Shown here: one piece after another, positions 35,130 through 44,035 of the stretch | How positions within the stretch are numbered: the stretch's first letter is position 1 | How the letters are laid out: every line of letters starts with the position of its first letter | Assembly: GCA_965659115.1 (NCBI GenBank) | Contig: CBFHUP010000014.1 | Span: 1-45,725 of the forward strand | Length of the DNA stretch: 45,725 bases | Source: UBA8752 sp965659115 | GTDB taxonomy: Bacteria; Bacteroidota; Bacteroidia; Flavobacteriales_D; Sanyastnellaceae | Direction: 5' to 3' | Program-made: the position numbers and the translations under genes | The notes under the pieces: generated by a model | Databases searched by the model: none | Told to the model about the DNA's origin: nothing | What the model saw: only the letters and a program-made list of their open reading frames with translations

Positions 35130-36307
35130 ACACCGCTCGGACACTCTTGATTCTGGCTTTTCCCTTTGCCTTCGCTGCTTGCGGTGGTGGAGAGGAAGAC
35201 ACACCGGCAGAATTCCGATTCTCCAACGACCGCACTGCCTTCGAAAACGACGCCAGTGCCACTTTCTCATTTGATGTCCGCATCGATGAGGCCAAAACCA
35301 AGGAGGTCCGGGTGCATTACGCTACCGCCGATGGAACGGCCATCGCTGGAGAGGATTACACGGCCACAGAAGGTGACCTGGTATTCGCCCCCGGCGACAC
35401 CAAGAAAACCATCGAGGTGTCGATTGTGGTCGATGAGTTTCTCGAACCCGACGAGTTCTTTACTGTGGCGCTGAGCAACCCAGAGGGCGGATACCTTCGG
35501 GACAACCTGCAGGAAGCCGTGGGCACCATTCGCAACGACGACCAGACCCTCGGCATATCCAACGAAGGGTACACCACACCGGACAACTATCCGGGCATGA
35601 CCTTGGTTTGGGGCGATGAGTTCAACAGCGACGGCGCACCTGACCCATCCAAGTGGACCTACGACTTGGGCAATGGCAATTGGGGATGGGGCAACCAAGA
35701 GCTGCAGAACTACACCAGCAGTCCCGAAAACGTCAAAGTCGACGGCGGCAACCTGTTCATCTTCGCACGCAATGAGGGAGGGTACACTTCTGCCCGACTC
35801 AAAACCCAGGGCATTTTCGACTTCCAATATGGGCGTGTCGACATCCGTGCCATGTTGCCAATCGGACAAGGCATTTGGCCGGCATTGTGGATGTTGGGTT
35901 CTGACATCACCACCGAGAGCTGGCCTGCTTGCGGAGAGATTGACATCATGGAATTGGTCGGAAACCAACCCCGCTTGATCCATGGCACCGTGCACTGGGG
36001 ACCAGACAATGGTCAGCACCAATACAATGGAACCACAGCACCAGCGCTTTCTTTCCCAGAGACCTTTGCCGACGAGTTCCACGTGTTCTCCATTGAGTGG
36101 GAAGAAGACCTGATCAAGTTCTATATGGATGATGTGCACTATCACACGATCACACCACAGAACATGAATGGCTTCGCCTATCCTTTCAACGATGCCTTTT
36201 TCTTCATCCTGAATGTGGCTGTAGGCGGCCAGTGGCCCGGTGACCCCGACGACACCACACCATTTCCAGGGTTTATGGCCGTGGACTACATCCGCGTTTT
36301 CCAATAA
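35126..36307 (+). CDS. GH16 endo-beta-1,3-glucanase (laminarinase) lipoprotein with Calx-beta domain
   Basis: 393 residues from ATG 35126; the frame back to 34985 is an artefact overlapping the previous gene. Lipobox FAACG. Residues ~25-130 are a Calx-beta domain (VHYATADGTAIAGEDYTATEG, DEFLEPDEFFTVAL). The GH16 jelly roll follows from about 145 (LVWGDEFNSDG). The catalytic motif GEIDIMEL places the nucleophile at E271, D273, and the acid/base at E276. TVHWG, GPDNGQHQYNG and AVGGQWPGDP are typical of GH16_3 laminarinases. It should cut beta-1,3-glucan at the cell surface, feeding SusCD. Last gene of the operon, followed by two hairpins. Confidence 0.94.
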   Translation: MNTARTLLILAFPFAFAACGGGEEDTPAEFRFSNDRTAFENDASATFSFDVRIDEAKTKEVRVHYATADGTAIAGEDYTATEGDLVFAPGDTKKTIEVSIVVDEFLEPDEFFTVALSNPEGGYLRDNLQEAVGTIRNDDQTLGISNEGYTTPDNYPGMTLVWGDEFNSDGAPDPSKWTYDLGNGNWGWGNQELQNYTSSPENVKVDGGNLFIFARNEGGYTSARLKTQGIFDFQYGRVDIRAMLPIGQGIWPALWMLGSDITTESWPACGEIDIMELVGNQPRLIHGTVHWGPDNGQHQYNGTTAPALSFPETFADEFHVFSIEWEEDLIKFYMDDVHYHTITPQNMNGFAYPFNDAFFFILNVAVGGQWPGDPDDTTPFPGFMAVDYIRVFQ

Positions 36308-36316
36308 CAATGCCCC

Positions 36317-36376
36317 GATGGCCCCTCGGGGGTCCATCTTTCAAAGCCCCGTCACTCCTAGGAGCGCCGGGGCTTT
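36317..36376 (+). terminator. Tandem terminator hairpins after the beta-glucan operon
   Basis: First hairpin: GATGG-CCCC (36317-36325) with GGGG-(GT)-CCATC (to 36338), then TTT. Second hairpin: AAAGCCCCG (36343-36351) with CGGGGCTTT (36368-36376), nine perfect pairs with an inner CTCC/GGAG. They begin 10 bp past the GH16 stop. The second can act in both directions. Confidence 0.7.
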
Positions 36377-36445
36377 GTCGTATTGTCGATTTCTTCCGCC
36401 ATTGGTCCATGGGCGTTGCTATCCGTTTCCAACCTAGCTTGTGGA

Positions 36446-37204
36446 ATGGGCCAACTCGACATTGTCATCTCTCCTACTGAACCGCGATACTGGGCCATGA
36501 TGGCCTTGTGCACCGCGCTTGCTGCCTGGACCTTGTGGTATTTCCCCAAAAAAGGAGCAGACCGCAAAGGGCCGCGCCAAGGATTGGGCATCGCCATGCT
36601 CGCGCTGCAAGGCGCTGACCTGTTGATGCCTCTCATTGTGCCCGACATGGCTTTTTCTTGGCACCGCTCCCTGCCTTTGCATTTGTGCGGGATCAATGCC
36701 ATCCTCATCGGCCTGAATTGTTTCTGGCTCAACAGGGCTGTTTTCTCCTTTACCACGTTTCTGGGAATCATTGGTGGCGCGCATTCCTTGCTCACCCCTC
36801 AATTGCCCTCCGGAGACGCCTTGCCCTTGATGGTGCTCTTCTTTGTGAAGCACGCCGCACTGATTTTTGTCCCCATTGTGGTGGCCAAGGTGTACGGGAT
36901 GCGCTTCCGCAAATGGGACTGGCTCCGAACCTATGTATGGACCTTCGCTCTGTCTATGGTCGTCATGAGCGTCAACGCTGTGCTCAATCTCTTTGTGGCG
37001 CGTCCGGAAGGCATCATCGCCAACTACATGTACGTCTGGGAGGCACCTGTCGCCGACAACCCCCTGGTCTTTGACTGGGCTTGGCCGTGGTACCTCATTC
37101 CACTCCATGTGGCACTGGTGGCCCATCTCATCTTGCTCAACGCCGCGTTCAGGAAATGGAGTCCGGCCCTTGAAGGGAATACAAGTCTCCGCTGGTTCCA
37201 ATAA
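36446..37204 (+). CDS. TIGR02206/YwaF-family integral membrane protein
   Basis: 252 residues from ATG 36446; an earlier TTG at 36383 overlaps the terminator and is unlikely. Six to seven hydrophobic helices span most of the length. The family signature is present: SLPLHLCGINAILIGLN near residue 75, and NYMYVWEAPVADNPLVFDWAWPWYLIPLHV near residues 190-225. YwaF-like proteins are inner-membrane proteins without an established function. The gene stands alone, between the glucan operon and the convergent large secreted protein (25 bp between stops). Confidence 0.85.
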   Translation: MGQLDIVISPTEPRYWAMMALCTALAAWTLWYFPKKGADRKGPRQGLGIAMLALQGADLLMPLIVPDMAFSWHRSLPLHLCGINAILIGLNCFWLNRAVFSFTTFLGIIGGAHSLLTPQLPSGDALPLMVLFFVKHAALIFVPIVVAKVYGMRFRKWDWLRTYVWTFALSMVVMSVNAVLNLFVARPEGIIANYMYVWEAPVADNPLVFDWAWPWYLIPLHVALVAHLILLNAAFRKWSPALEGNTSLRWFQ

Positions 37205-37229
37205 ACGCGTCTCAGGCCCATGGCTGTCT

Positions 37230-40200
37230 TTAGCAGATAGAACCAAAGAGCCCCAGCAGAAACAGGACATCCGTGACGTTCACGGCACCGTCTGCATTGA
37301 CATCGCTGTTGTCACAATCCTCCTGACAACCAAAGCTCCCGAGCAGTTGTAAGATGTCAGAAACACCTACGATGAAATCTCCGTCAAGGTCTCCCGGGCA
37401 TCCGACAGAACCCGTGAATGATACGGTGCACCCCGACGCAATTTCTGTAGCCGTCAGTGTATAGTCGCCTGAACCGACCAACGTGATGACCGCCCCCTGT
37501 GCATCGAGAACCGTCCCGTTTAACATCCAGACATGGTCTGTCCATCCATCGGGCGCTTGAACCTGTTGACCCTCCAGATTCCAGTACAGCGGAGACGGGT
37601 CAAGAAACTCAAGATCAAGGACTTCCAAAGCGGAACAACTCCCTGACTCCACCCCAATGGCATAATACAATCCCGGACCATCAGTGGCGCTGTTGCCCCA
37701 CAACATGGTCTCTTGCGGACACATCTCCATCGCCGTTGTATCGAATGCGCAGACCTCCGATACCAGCGCGTACTGCGCCGAAGCCACAGGACCACAAGTG
37801 CCGTCATACAACGCCATCTCATCATTTGCAGGCACCATACCGCAAGGATCCGACCAAGGCTCCATGCCCAGCGGGTCGCGCTGAACGACGGCCAAGTCAG
37901 CCATGCCTTGCATCCATGGAGTCAACATGCCCTCAGAAGTGCCCATGTTCCATGCCGTCCCGGCGTCAAATGCACCCACACCGTATGCGTCGATCACCCA
38001 ATATCCCATAGGCAACCCTTGATCTGGCCCGTCGGGCGGCGCCGGATCCAACCTGTGAACCACCACCTCACCATTTGGGACTGAGGCCCCAACGGCGACT
38101 TCGAGGGATCCACCCACTGCATCCAAAGCAAAACTCCCCGATCCATCCACCATCACGCGGTCGAGCACACCCGACCCTACTACAGCAGCTGAACTGGCCA
38201 GAGCAGAAGGACCGGTATAGACCCCGTGCTGAGAACCGCCTTGCTTGTTGACCATGAAATAGGTGTCCTCGTTGAATTGATAGTAAGCCACCAAATCAGG
38301 GTCAGCCTCAACTTGAGACTGTGGCAAAGTCAGGTGTCGCTGCTCCCGGATTTCATCGCGGCTCAGCGTACGGTTCCAAATCTTGACCTCATCGATTCCC
38401 CCACTCATGTTCCGGCTTCCCCAACCGCGGTAACTGCCCAAAAACTGAGCGTCTTGAACGCCGAGGACAGGACTAAAAGCATCTTGGGCCTCCTCGCCAT
38501 TGACATACAAACGCACGCCATCTGGAGCCACAGTCATGGCCACATGGGACCACTCATTCGGGGCAACCGTGAGGCCGCTGCTCCACCACCACGCGCCATT
38601 GGGCCAATGGTAACCGAGTTCGTTGTTCTGCCTAAAGTTGAATCCTCCACCGTTGCCCGCGGCGATCACGATGGCAGCGTAATCGGGCTGTATCCCGTCG
38701 GGACGCACCCAAGCCATGGCCGTGTAGGTATTGGTCTCGAGCCCCAAATCATGGGTCAATCCATATCCATTCGAGCCCGAACATTCGAGCGCCATGCCTG
38801 GAATTCCAGAGGCTTCACATTGGCTGGCAGGCCCCACTTGCACCATGCCTGCCACGCTTTTAGAATCGGTCATGCCATCTGCATTGGTCACCGAAAGTGT
38901 CACGTCATATGCCCCACCCTCGCCAAAAATCACCACCGGATTCCGAACCGATGTAGAAGACACAAACTCGGGCTGGGGATCGAAGGTCCAAGCCCACGTC
39001 GCCCCCTCGTCCACCACAATACTGTAAGAATCGAAATGCACGGAGTCCCCTGCACAATAGACCTCGGGATTCGCCGTCATGGGCTGGGCCACGGGCGATG
39101 GGACAAATGGAAACGCCGCCTCCCAGATGCCCTTGCCTTTGTCACCGACACGGACAACATTGTCTCGGTACAGCGGCAAGCACTCAAAAGGCGCCCAGCG
39201 CGCAGGCAGTCCAGTACCAAATGACGTCCATGAACCCGCATCTGAGGCGCGGTGATAAGCCCCAGTTGTGGACACCACCACAGCTCCTGCATCCCCCAGA
39301 CACACCACGTCGCGCAAAGCCTCGCCCAGCAGTCCCACGCCCAAGTTGGACCAAGTATCGCCGCCATCCAAAGAGCGTCGCACCTCGTCGTCGTCGGCCT
39401 TGATGGCCCACAACTCATTGTCGTCCGCAGGATTTAAGGCGATCTCCATGCTGCTCCAATTGGTCGGCAGACCTGTAAGCGACTGCCAATTCTGCCCCCC
39501 GTCCTGCGACCGGTACAGCGTGCAAGTATTGCTGGAGCGGACCACCGCAAAAAACAGCGCACGGTCGCCCCTGCCCTGCTCGATTTCGAGCACTGTTCCA
39601 CTGCCGAAGTTGTGCACCAGAGTGAAGTCCGCACCTCCGTCTTCGGAACGGTAAAAGCCGCTGCCATTGCCCAGCGAAAGGAAATCGGCATAAAGCGGGT
39701 CAACCACCAATTCACTCGACCTCGAATCCACATAGCTTTCGGTGGGATACATAGAAAGGTTGCCGATACCCGCAGGGGTTCCGTTGAACGATTGGGGAAG
39801 GCGCAAGTCGCCGATGTCACTGAACCGGAGTTCATTGGCGTCCAAAGGATTCACATACCCTGTGGGCGCCTCGGCACCACCCAACCGGAGGTGTTTGCCC
39901 GCGCCAAAATCTTGCCTAAAACCGGTGTTGCCATTGTGGTAGCGTCCGCCGGTCTGAGCGTCTACATTCCACCCTTGGGAAAAGCCCCACAATGTGGTGT
40001 TATAGATGCCGTATTTCCGGCTTTCATGGGTGGTCAACTCATCGGAACTGTAGTTCAACCCGCCATCTGAAGCCACCCACACGTCTCCACCGAGGACGTG
40101 CATGTCTTGGATGTCTGGGTGCACCCATCCGATGTCATACGTGCTGGCCCCGTAGGCGCCAATTCGTTGCCATGTGACACCGCCATCATCCGTCGCATTC

Positions 40201-41513
40201 AAGGCAGTTACACCCACCCAAACGCGGTCAGGGTCCACATGCGAAACGGCCATTGCAAAGTCGTAAAACCCCTGGTATATGCCCGTTCCATTCATATTTC
40301 CCGTGGCCAAACTGGGGTGTTCATCCACATCGTAAGGGGCACCATCCTGTCCATTGGGATTGGTCCAATTGTCGCCCGCATCGTTGCTGCGGTACAGCCC
40401 AATCCAGCCGGTATCGCTGGACTTCCCCTTGCCGATCAAGGCCACATAGACCCGATCAGGGTCGGCAGGTGTCGTGCCAATGCGTCCACCATGATCATCG
40501 GCATTAGAGGCATCAGATGGCACGAAGTAACCAGCGTCGTGAAGCTGAAAGGTCTCACCCCCGTCATCCGAACGCTGGAACGCACACCGTTCAGGGTTCA
40601 ATTCATGCACCAATGCATACACCACCATGGCATTTGTCGGATGAAACCGCACATCCCAAACCTTGCCCGAGATGACCGTGGACCAAGTGATGCCTCCGTC
40701 CATGGTGCGGCGCAACCCATTGTCCGTGGCCACATAGACGATGTCTGAATTCCAAGGGTGCACCACCAATTGATTGGCAGAAGAACCGAGGTTGTACAGC
40801 AAGTCCCAAGTAGACCCTCCATCGGTGGTGCCGTAAAGGGTGTTGTTGGAAACGAAATAAAACGCAGTTGAAGATGATGGCGCCACCGCGCATTGGGTCA
40901 CGGTGCGTATGCCAGCCACATTGATCGTGACCGGTGTCCAACTCAGCCCTTTGTTCGTGGTCTTGAACAGGCCCCCAGCCTCAATGCCTGCAATGGCGAC
41001 ATCTGGATTGGCGGCGCATTGGTCAAAGCAATAAACATTGCATTGCCAGGACACTGGAATATGTCCCTGTTCCTGGTTGTTCCAGGTTTCAAACGGTCCG
41101 ATGGCCTGCCATTCAGGGTCCACTTCAGCAGCGCGTTGGAGCTGACCCTCCACGCCCCCTCCTTGGGCAAAAGCCGCCGCCGCCCATTCGCCTGCATCCC
41201 GAATCACCCCATCAGGTCCTACCCGATGTTCCACATGCATAAGCCAGTGCTTGAAATTGCGCTCGTGCAGGGTCTTCTCGTAGGGGCGGTCCATGAGGTA
41301 CGCCGCCCGCAGGTCTGTAATTTCATGAAAGTCGGTGGTGCCCGAATACATGCGTTGCGCCCATTCAGGCAACTCACCCATGTCTTTTGGGAGCCACTTA
41401 AAGGTCCCTTGCTCCGGAATCCATCCCACTTCGGTTGGAGGGGACTGTGCCACAACACCCGCAGCAAAAATGACCAGTCCACACAACACAAGCCCTCTCT
41501 TCGTGCTCTTCAT
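37230..41513 (-). CDS. Large secreted BNR-propeller/PKD/LamG protein with dockerin-like C-terminus
   Basis: 1427 residues with a signal peptide (ending GVVAQ). Residues ~110-800 are Asp-box-rich beta-propeller sequence of sortilin/VPS10-like or sialidase-like type (TTDGGSTW, RTMDGGITW, RSDDGGETF, RSNDAGDNW, RSQDGGQNW, RSLDGGDTW). Next come a PKD-like domain (about 810-895, CAGDSVHFDS...GEGGAYDVTLSV), a LamG/concanavalin-like domain (about 905-1090, AMAWVRPDGIQ, WSHVAMTV, GGIDEVKIWNRTLS) and further beta-rich sequence. The final ~55 residues hold two dockerin-like calcium loops, DLDGDFIVGVSD and DVNADGAVNVTD, each followed by a leucine-rich helix. No T9SS domain follows. Probably an extracellular binding protein. 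Confidence 0.85.
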   Translation of the reverse strand: MKSTKRGLVLCGLVIFAAGVVAQSPPTEVGWIPEQGTFKWLPKDMGELPEWAQRMYSGTTDFHEITDLRAAYLMDRPYEKTLHERNFKHWLMHVEHRVGPDGVIRDAGEWAAAAFAQGGGVEGQLQRAAEVDPEWQAIGPFETWNNQEQGHIPVSWQCNVYCFDQCAANPDVAIAGIEAGGLFKTTNKGLSWTPVTINVAGIRTVTQCAVAPSSSTAFYFVSNNTLYGTTDGGSTWDLLYNLGSSANQLVVHPWNSDIVYVATDNGLRRTMDGGITWSTVISGKVWDVRFHPTNAMVVYALVHELNPERCAFQRSDDGGETFQLHDAGYFVPSDASNADDHGGRIGTTPADPDRVYVALIGKGKSSDTGWIGLYRSNDAGDNWTNPNGQDGAPYDVDEHPSLATGNMNGTGIYQGFYDFAMAVSHVDPDRVWVGVTALNATDDGGVTWQRIGAYGASTYDIGWVHPDIQDMHVLGGDVWVASDGGLNYSSDELTTHESRKYGIYNTTLWGFSQGWNVDAQTGGRYHNGNTGFRQDFGAGKHLRLGGAEAPTGYVNPLDANELRFSDIGDLRLPQSFNGTPAGIGNLSMYPTESYVDSRSSELVVDPLYADFLSLGNGSGFYRSEDGGADFTLVHNFGSGTVLEIEQGRGDRALFFAVVRSSNTCTLYRSQDGGQNWQSLTGLPTNWSSMEIALNPADDNELWAIKADDDEVRRSLDGGDTWSNLGVGLLGEALRDVVCLGDAGAVVVSTTGAYHRASDAGSWTSFGTGLPARWAPFECLPLYRDNVVRVGDKGKGIWEAAFPFVPSPVAQPMTANPEVYCAGDSVHFDSYSIVVDEGATWAWTFDPQPEFVSSTSVRNPVVIFGEGGAYDVTLSVTNADGMTDSKSVAGMVQVGPASQCEASGIPGMALECSGSNGYGLTHDLGLETNTYTAMAWVRPDGIQPDYAAIVIAAGNGGGFNFRQNNELGYHWPNGAWWWSSGLTVAPNEWSHVAMTVAPDGVRLYVNGEEAQDAFSPVLGVQDAQFLGSYRGWGSRNMSGGIDEVKIWNRTLSRDEIREQRHLTLPQSQVEADPDLVAYYQFNEDTYFMVNKQGGSQHGVYTGPSALASSAAVVGSGVLDRVMVDGSGSFALDAVGGSLEVAVGASVPNGEVVVHRLDPAPPDGPDQGLPMGYWVIDAYGVGAFDAGTAWNMGTSEGMLTPWMQGMADLAVVQRDPLGMEPWSDPCGMVPANDEMALYDGTCGPVASAQYALVSEVCAFDTTAMEMCPQETMLWGNSATDGPGLYYAIGVESGSCSALEVLDLEFLDPSPLYWNLEGQQVQAPDGWTDHVWMLNGTVLDAQGAVITLVGSGDYTLTATEIASGCTVSFTGSVGCPGDLDGDFIVGVSDILQLLGSFGCQEDCDNSDVNADGAVNVTDVLFLLGLFGSIC

Positions 41514-41593
41514 TCACACCAAAATACAATGGAACCTTGAACGCAGTAGGACGCGTCCAACCAGACCATGTCTGCAGGCATTAAATTGAGCAC

Positions 41594-41791
41594 ATGAACG
41601 CGACTTATTCTTGTGACCAGTGCGGCATGGCCGTCAAGGCCCAATGTGCCAAGTGTGATGTGCCCCTCGAAAACGGCCACCTGGAGCTGCCCGACGGGAC
41701 CACCGTGCAAGTTTCCAAGTGCCTTTCTTGTGAAGGCAAGATCAAATCGCCCCAATGCTGTGGGAGTGACATGACGTGCAAGGCTGCGTGA
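41594..41791 (+). CDS. Small zinc-ribbon-like protein
   Basis: 65 residues with nine cysteines: CDQCG, CAKC, CLSC and CCGSDMTC. The first two pairs would form one zinc knuckle site and the last two another. An acidic LPDGTTVQVSK strand lies between. I recognise similar short proteins in marine Bacteroidota but know of no assigned function. No signal peptide, so presumably cytoplasmic. The stop codon overlaps the likely GTG start of the PNGase F-like gene (GTGA), so the two are coupled. It is divergent from the large secreted gene with 80 bp between starts. Confidence 0.82.
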   Translation: MNATYSCDQCGMAVKAQCAKCDVPLENGHLELPDGTTVQVSKCLSCEGKIKSPQCCGSDMTCKAA

Positions 41792-42990
41792 ACCTGCGCG
41801 TCAAAACAGCTGGAGCAGTTGTGGCCGCAGCCATCCTGTCCTCATGCCAAATGAGCGCCCCAAACCTGGCATCAGAGGGCGGTTATAGTGTGCCATTGTG
41901 GACGGCTGACACCGTGCATTTTGACCCGGGATTGGCTGCAGATTCCGTGCCGGGAGCAGCAGGCGATTGCCGTTTGGATGCAGGGCGCATGCGCCTTGTT
42001 CCGGTCACTTTCCCCACCCGCCAGCGGCGCTGCGACATCCAACTCGACGTGACCCTGCGGTCAGCAGGGGACCCTTGGGACAAAAGCGGCAGCATTTTTG
42101 CCTTTGCCGATCGGGCCGGCCGCGACTTCCTCACGCGCATGACGGCTGGTGGAGACGCCGACACAACCACCTTTTGCGGCATCACGCCCACAGGCGAGCG
42201 ACAACCCGCATTGGAACTCTTGCGCTTCATCACGCCCTTTGGCGTTGGCCACTTCAGCCACACCGAACGCGCCCAAGCCTACAAGCCCGAATCGGTGGGC
42301 GTCTGGGCCGACAGCGTGCACTGGAGCACCGACCTCAGTGGACTTCAGGCCTGGTTTGAATCTGCCGACACCGTGTGGATAGGCGCCTACATCGACACCT
42401 GGACTTCCGAAGGGTACACCTTGAGTGCCGCCATTACCGCCAAAGAGAGCGCGCTGGCTTGCGATGCCCATATGGCCCGTTCTGTGCTCCCCCTGATCAA
42501 CACCACCAAGCTGGCCCATGACCAGCGCCCCTATACGGCGTTCCCCAACGGCCCGCTTTTGGTGGACTTTGAACTGAATGCTCCCGCTACCGGCGCCGAG
42601 CTCGCCTTCTTGACCACCGGACACGGCGGCCACGCTGGCGGCGATGAATTCACCGAACAGCCCCACGCCATCCTTTTGGACGGCGACACATTGAAGTCTT
42701 GGACCCCCTGGCGCACCGATTGTGGGGCCTATCGCCGGTTCAATCCCACCAGCGGATTCTGGCCCTCGACCTATGTCCTCAATGGCGACACCCTGGAAGA
42801 GCGCGTGGCCTCCTCCGACCTCAGCCGCTCCAATTGGTGCCCCGGTGATGATGTGCCGCCCCTGCGTATTCCACTGGGAACACTCAGTCCAGGAAAGCAC
42901 ACCCTCGAGGTCGCGGTACCCGGCGCGCAGACTTGGACCGACAGCACGTTCAACTTTTGGAACATCGCCGCCTGGATCGAATCCAACTGA
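41788..42990 (+). CDS. PNGase F-type peptide:N-glycosidase lipoprotein
   Basis: About 400 residues from GTG 41788, which overlaps the previous stop by 4 bp (GTG 41776 is the alternative; no ATG fits). A lipoprotein signal ends LSSCQ. The C-terminal half carries the PNGase F C-terminal-domain signature: LTTGHGGHAGGDEF at about 275-290, then WTPWRTDCGAYRRFNP and LSRSNWCPGDD, ending FNFWNIAAW. The N-terminal half fits the N-glycanase N domain (FGVGHFS region, then WIGAYIDTW). The enzyme cleaves the amide between asparagine and the first GlcNAc of N-glycans, releasing whole glycans. As a lipoprotein it would act at the outer membrane. The three catalytic acidic residues cannot be assigned without an alignment. 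Confidence 0.87.
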   Translation: MNLRVKTAGAVVAAAILSSCQMSAPNLASEGGYSVPLWTADTVHFDPGLAADSVPGAAGDCRLDAGRMRLVPVTFPTRQRRCDIQLDVTLRSAGDPWDKSGSIFAFADRAGRDFLTRMTAGGDADTTTFCGITPTGERQPALELLRFITPFGVGHFSHTERAQAYKPESVGVWADSVHWSTDLSGLQAWFESADTVWIGAYIDTWTSEGYTLSAAITAKESALACDAHMARSVLPLINTTKLAHDQRPYTAFPNGPLLVDFELNAPATGAELAFLTTGHGGHAGGDEFTEQPHAILLDGDTLKSWTPWRTDCGAYRRFNPTSGFWPSTYVLNGDTLEERVASSDLSRSNWCPGDDVPPLRIPLGTLSPGKHTLEVAVPGAQTWTDSTFNFWNIAAWIESN

Positions 42991-42996
42991 GCCCCC

Positions 42997-43818
42997 ATGA
43001 ACTGCTTTCGCGTCCACGCCTTTACACAAGATCCTTTTGGCGGCAATCCCGCCTGCGTCATGCCCTTGACCTCCTGGCCCAGCGACCGTTGGATGCTTCG
43101 CATGGCGCAGGAAAACGCCGTCGCCGAAACCGCTTATATCGTCGCCACTCCAGAGGGAGAAGGCATCCCAGCAGCAGATTTTCACCTGCGGTGGTTCACC
43201 CCCGACATTGAGATGGACCTCTGCGGCCACGCTACATTGGCCAGCGCCCACACCGTCCTCCACCACCTGACCCCAGAGGCTCAGAGCGTGACCTTTAGCT
43301 CGGCCAGCGGCCTCTTGACGGTCCGAAAATGCGATGACGGCAGGCTCGAAATGGACCTGCCCTCGCGTCCCCCTCTGCCGGCAGAACTCCCCCAAGCCAT
43401 CGCCAAGGCCCTCAACCACGCTCCCATCGAGGTGCACAAGGCCCGCGACTTCGTGCTCGTCTACCCCGATCAACAGACCTTGGATGACATCCGCATTGAC
43501 CGCAACGAGTTTGACCGCATTGACCTGGGCCACGGTGGTGTGATCGTGACCGCTCCAGGCGACAACGTAGATTTCGTTTCGCGTTTCTTCACCCCACAGG
43601 CCACCATCCTCGAAGACCCCGTCACCGGCTCGGCCCACTGCTCGCTCGTCCCCTACTGGCACAGCCGCACCGGCACCACCACCTTCACCGCCGAACAACG
43701 CTCCGCACGCCGAGGCCAACTCCACTGCACCCTCGCCGGCGACCGCGTCCACATACGCGGCCACGCCCTCACCTTCAGCCAAGCCCTCCTCCCGGCCTCC
43801 ATCACAAAAACAGCCTGA
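42997..43818 (+). CDS. PhzF-family protein (isomerase/epimerase-like)
   Basis: 273 residues, cytoplasmic. Two structurally alike halves of the diaminopimelate-epimerase-type fold. The N-terminus VHAFTQDPFGGNPACVMPL is the family hallmark; the catalytic glutamate lies in QENAVAETAYI (near residue 45); FTPDIEMDLCGHATLA and EDPVTGSAHCSL complete the signature. PhzF itself isomerises a phenazine precursor, but most relatives act on unknown substrates and no phenazine genes are present here. It starts 6 bp after the PNGase F stop, so it is probably the last gene of that small operon. Confidence 0.93.
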   Translation: MNCFRVHAFTQDPFGGNPACVMPLTSWPSDRWMLRMAQENAVAETAYIVATPEGEGIPAADFHLRWFTPDIEMDLCGHATLASAHTVLHHLTPEAQSVTFSSASGLLTVRKCDDGRLEMDLPSRPPLPAELPQAIAKALNHAPIEVHKARDFVLVYPDQQTLDDIRIDRNEFDRIDLGHGGVIVTAPGDNVDFVSRFFTPQATILEDPVTGSAHCSLVPYWHSRTGTTTFTAEQRSARRGQLHCTLAGDRVHIRGHALTFSQALLPASITKTA

Positions 43819-43901
43819 AGCCACCCGAACCAAAGGCCCATCATTCAAGGACCGACAGCTTTCCCCCCTCGCATCAGCGAACACACATTGACCAGGTCCA
43901 A

Positions 43902-43938
43902 GAAAAAGGGCCACGGCAACTTTATTTTGCTGTCGTGG
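43902..43938 (-). terminator. Rho-independent terminator after the Omp85-like gene
   Basis: On the minus strand CCACGACA (43938-43931) pairs with TGCCGTGG (43918-43911), eight pairs with one G-U, then CCC and TTTTT. It lies about 98 bp past the stop at 44036. The remaining part of the 217-bp gap (43819-44035) shows nothing else. Confidence 0.65.
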
Positions 43939-44035
43939 AGCAGGTTGCAATGCGCCATTCCAGTCCCACGAAATGCCAAAGTCCTGCAGTCAGAGACGCT
44001 CAGAGGTCCTTGGAGACCCCATGGCTGTGTGGACG

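Noticed and set aside
42061..43950. A 629-codon minus-strand frame opposite the PNGase F and PhzF genes.
   Set aside because: Long but Gly/Val/Ala-rich and unrecognisable; both genes on the other strand have clear family motifs, so this is a codon-bias shadow.
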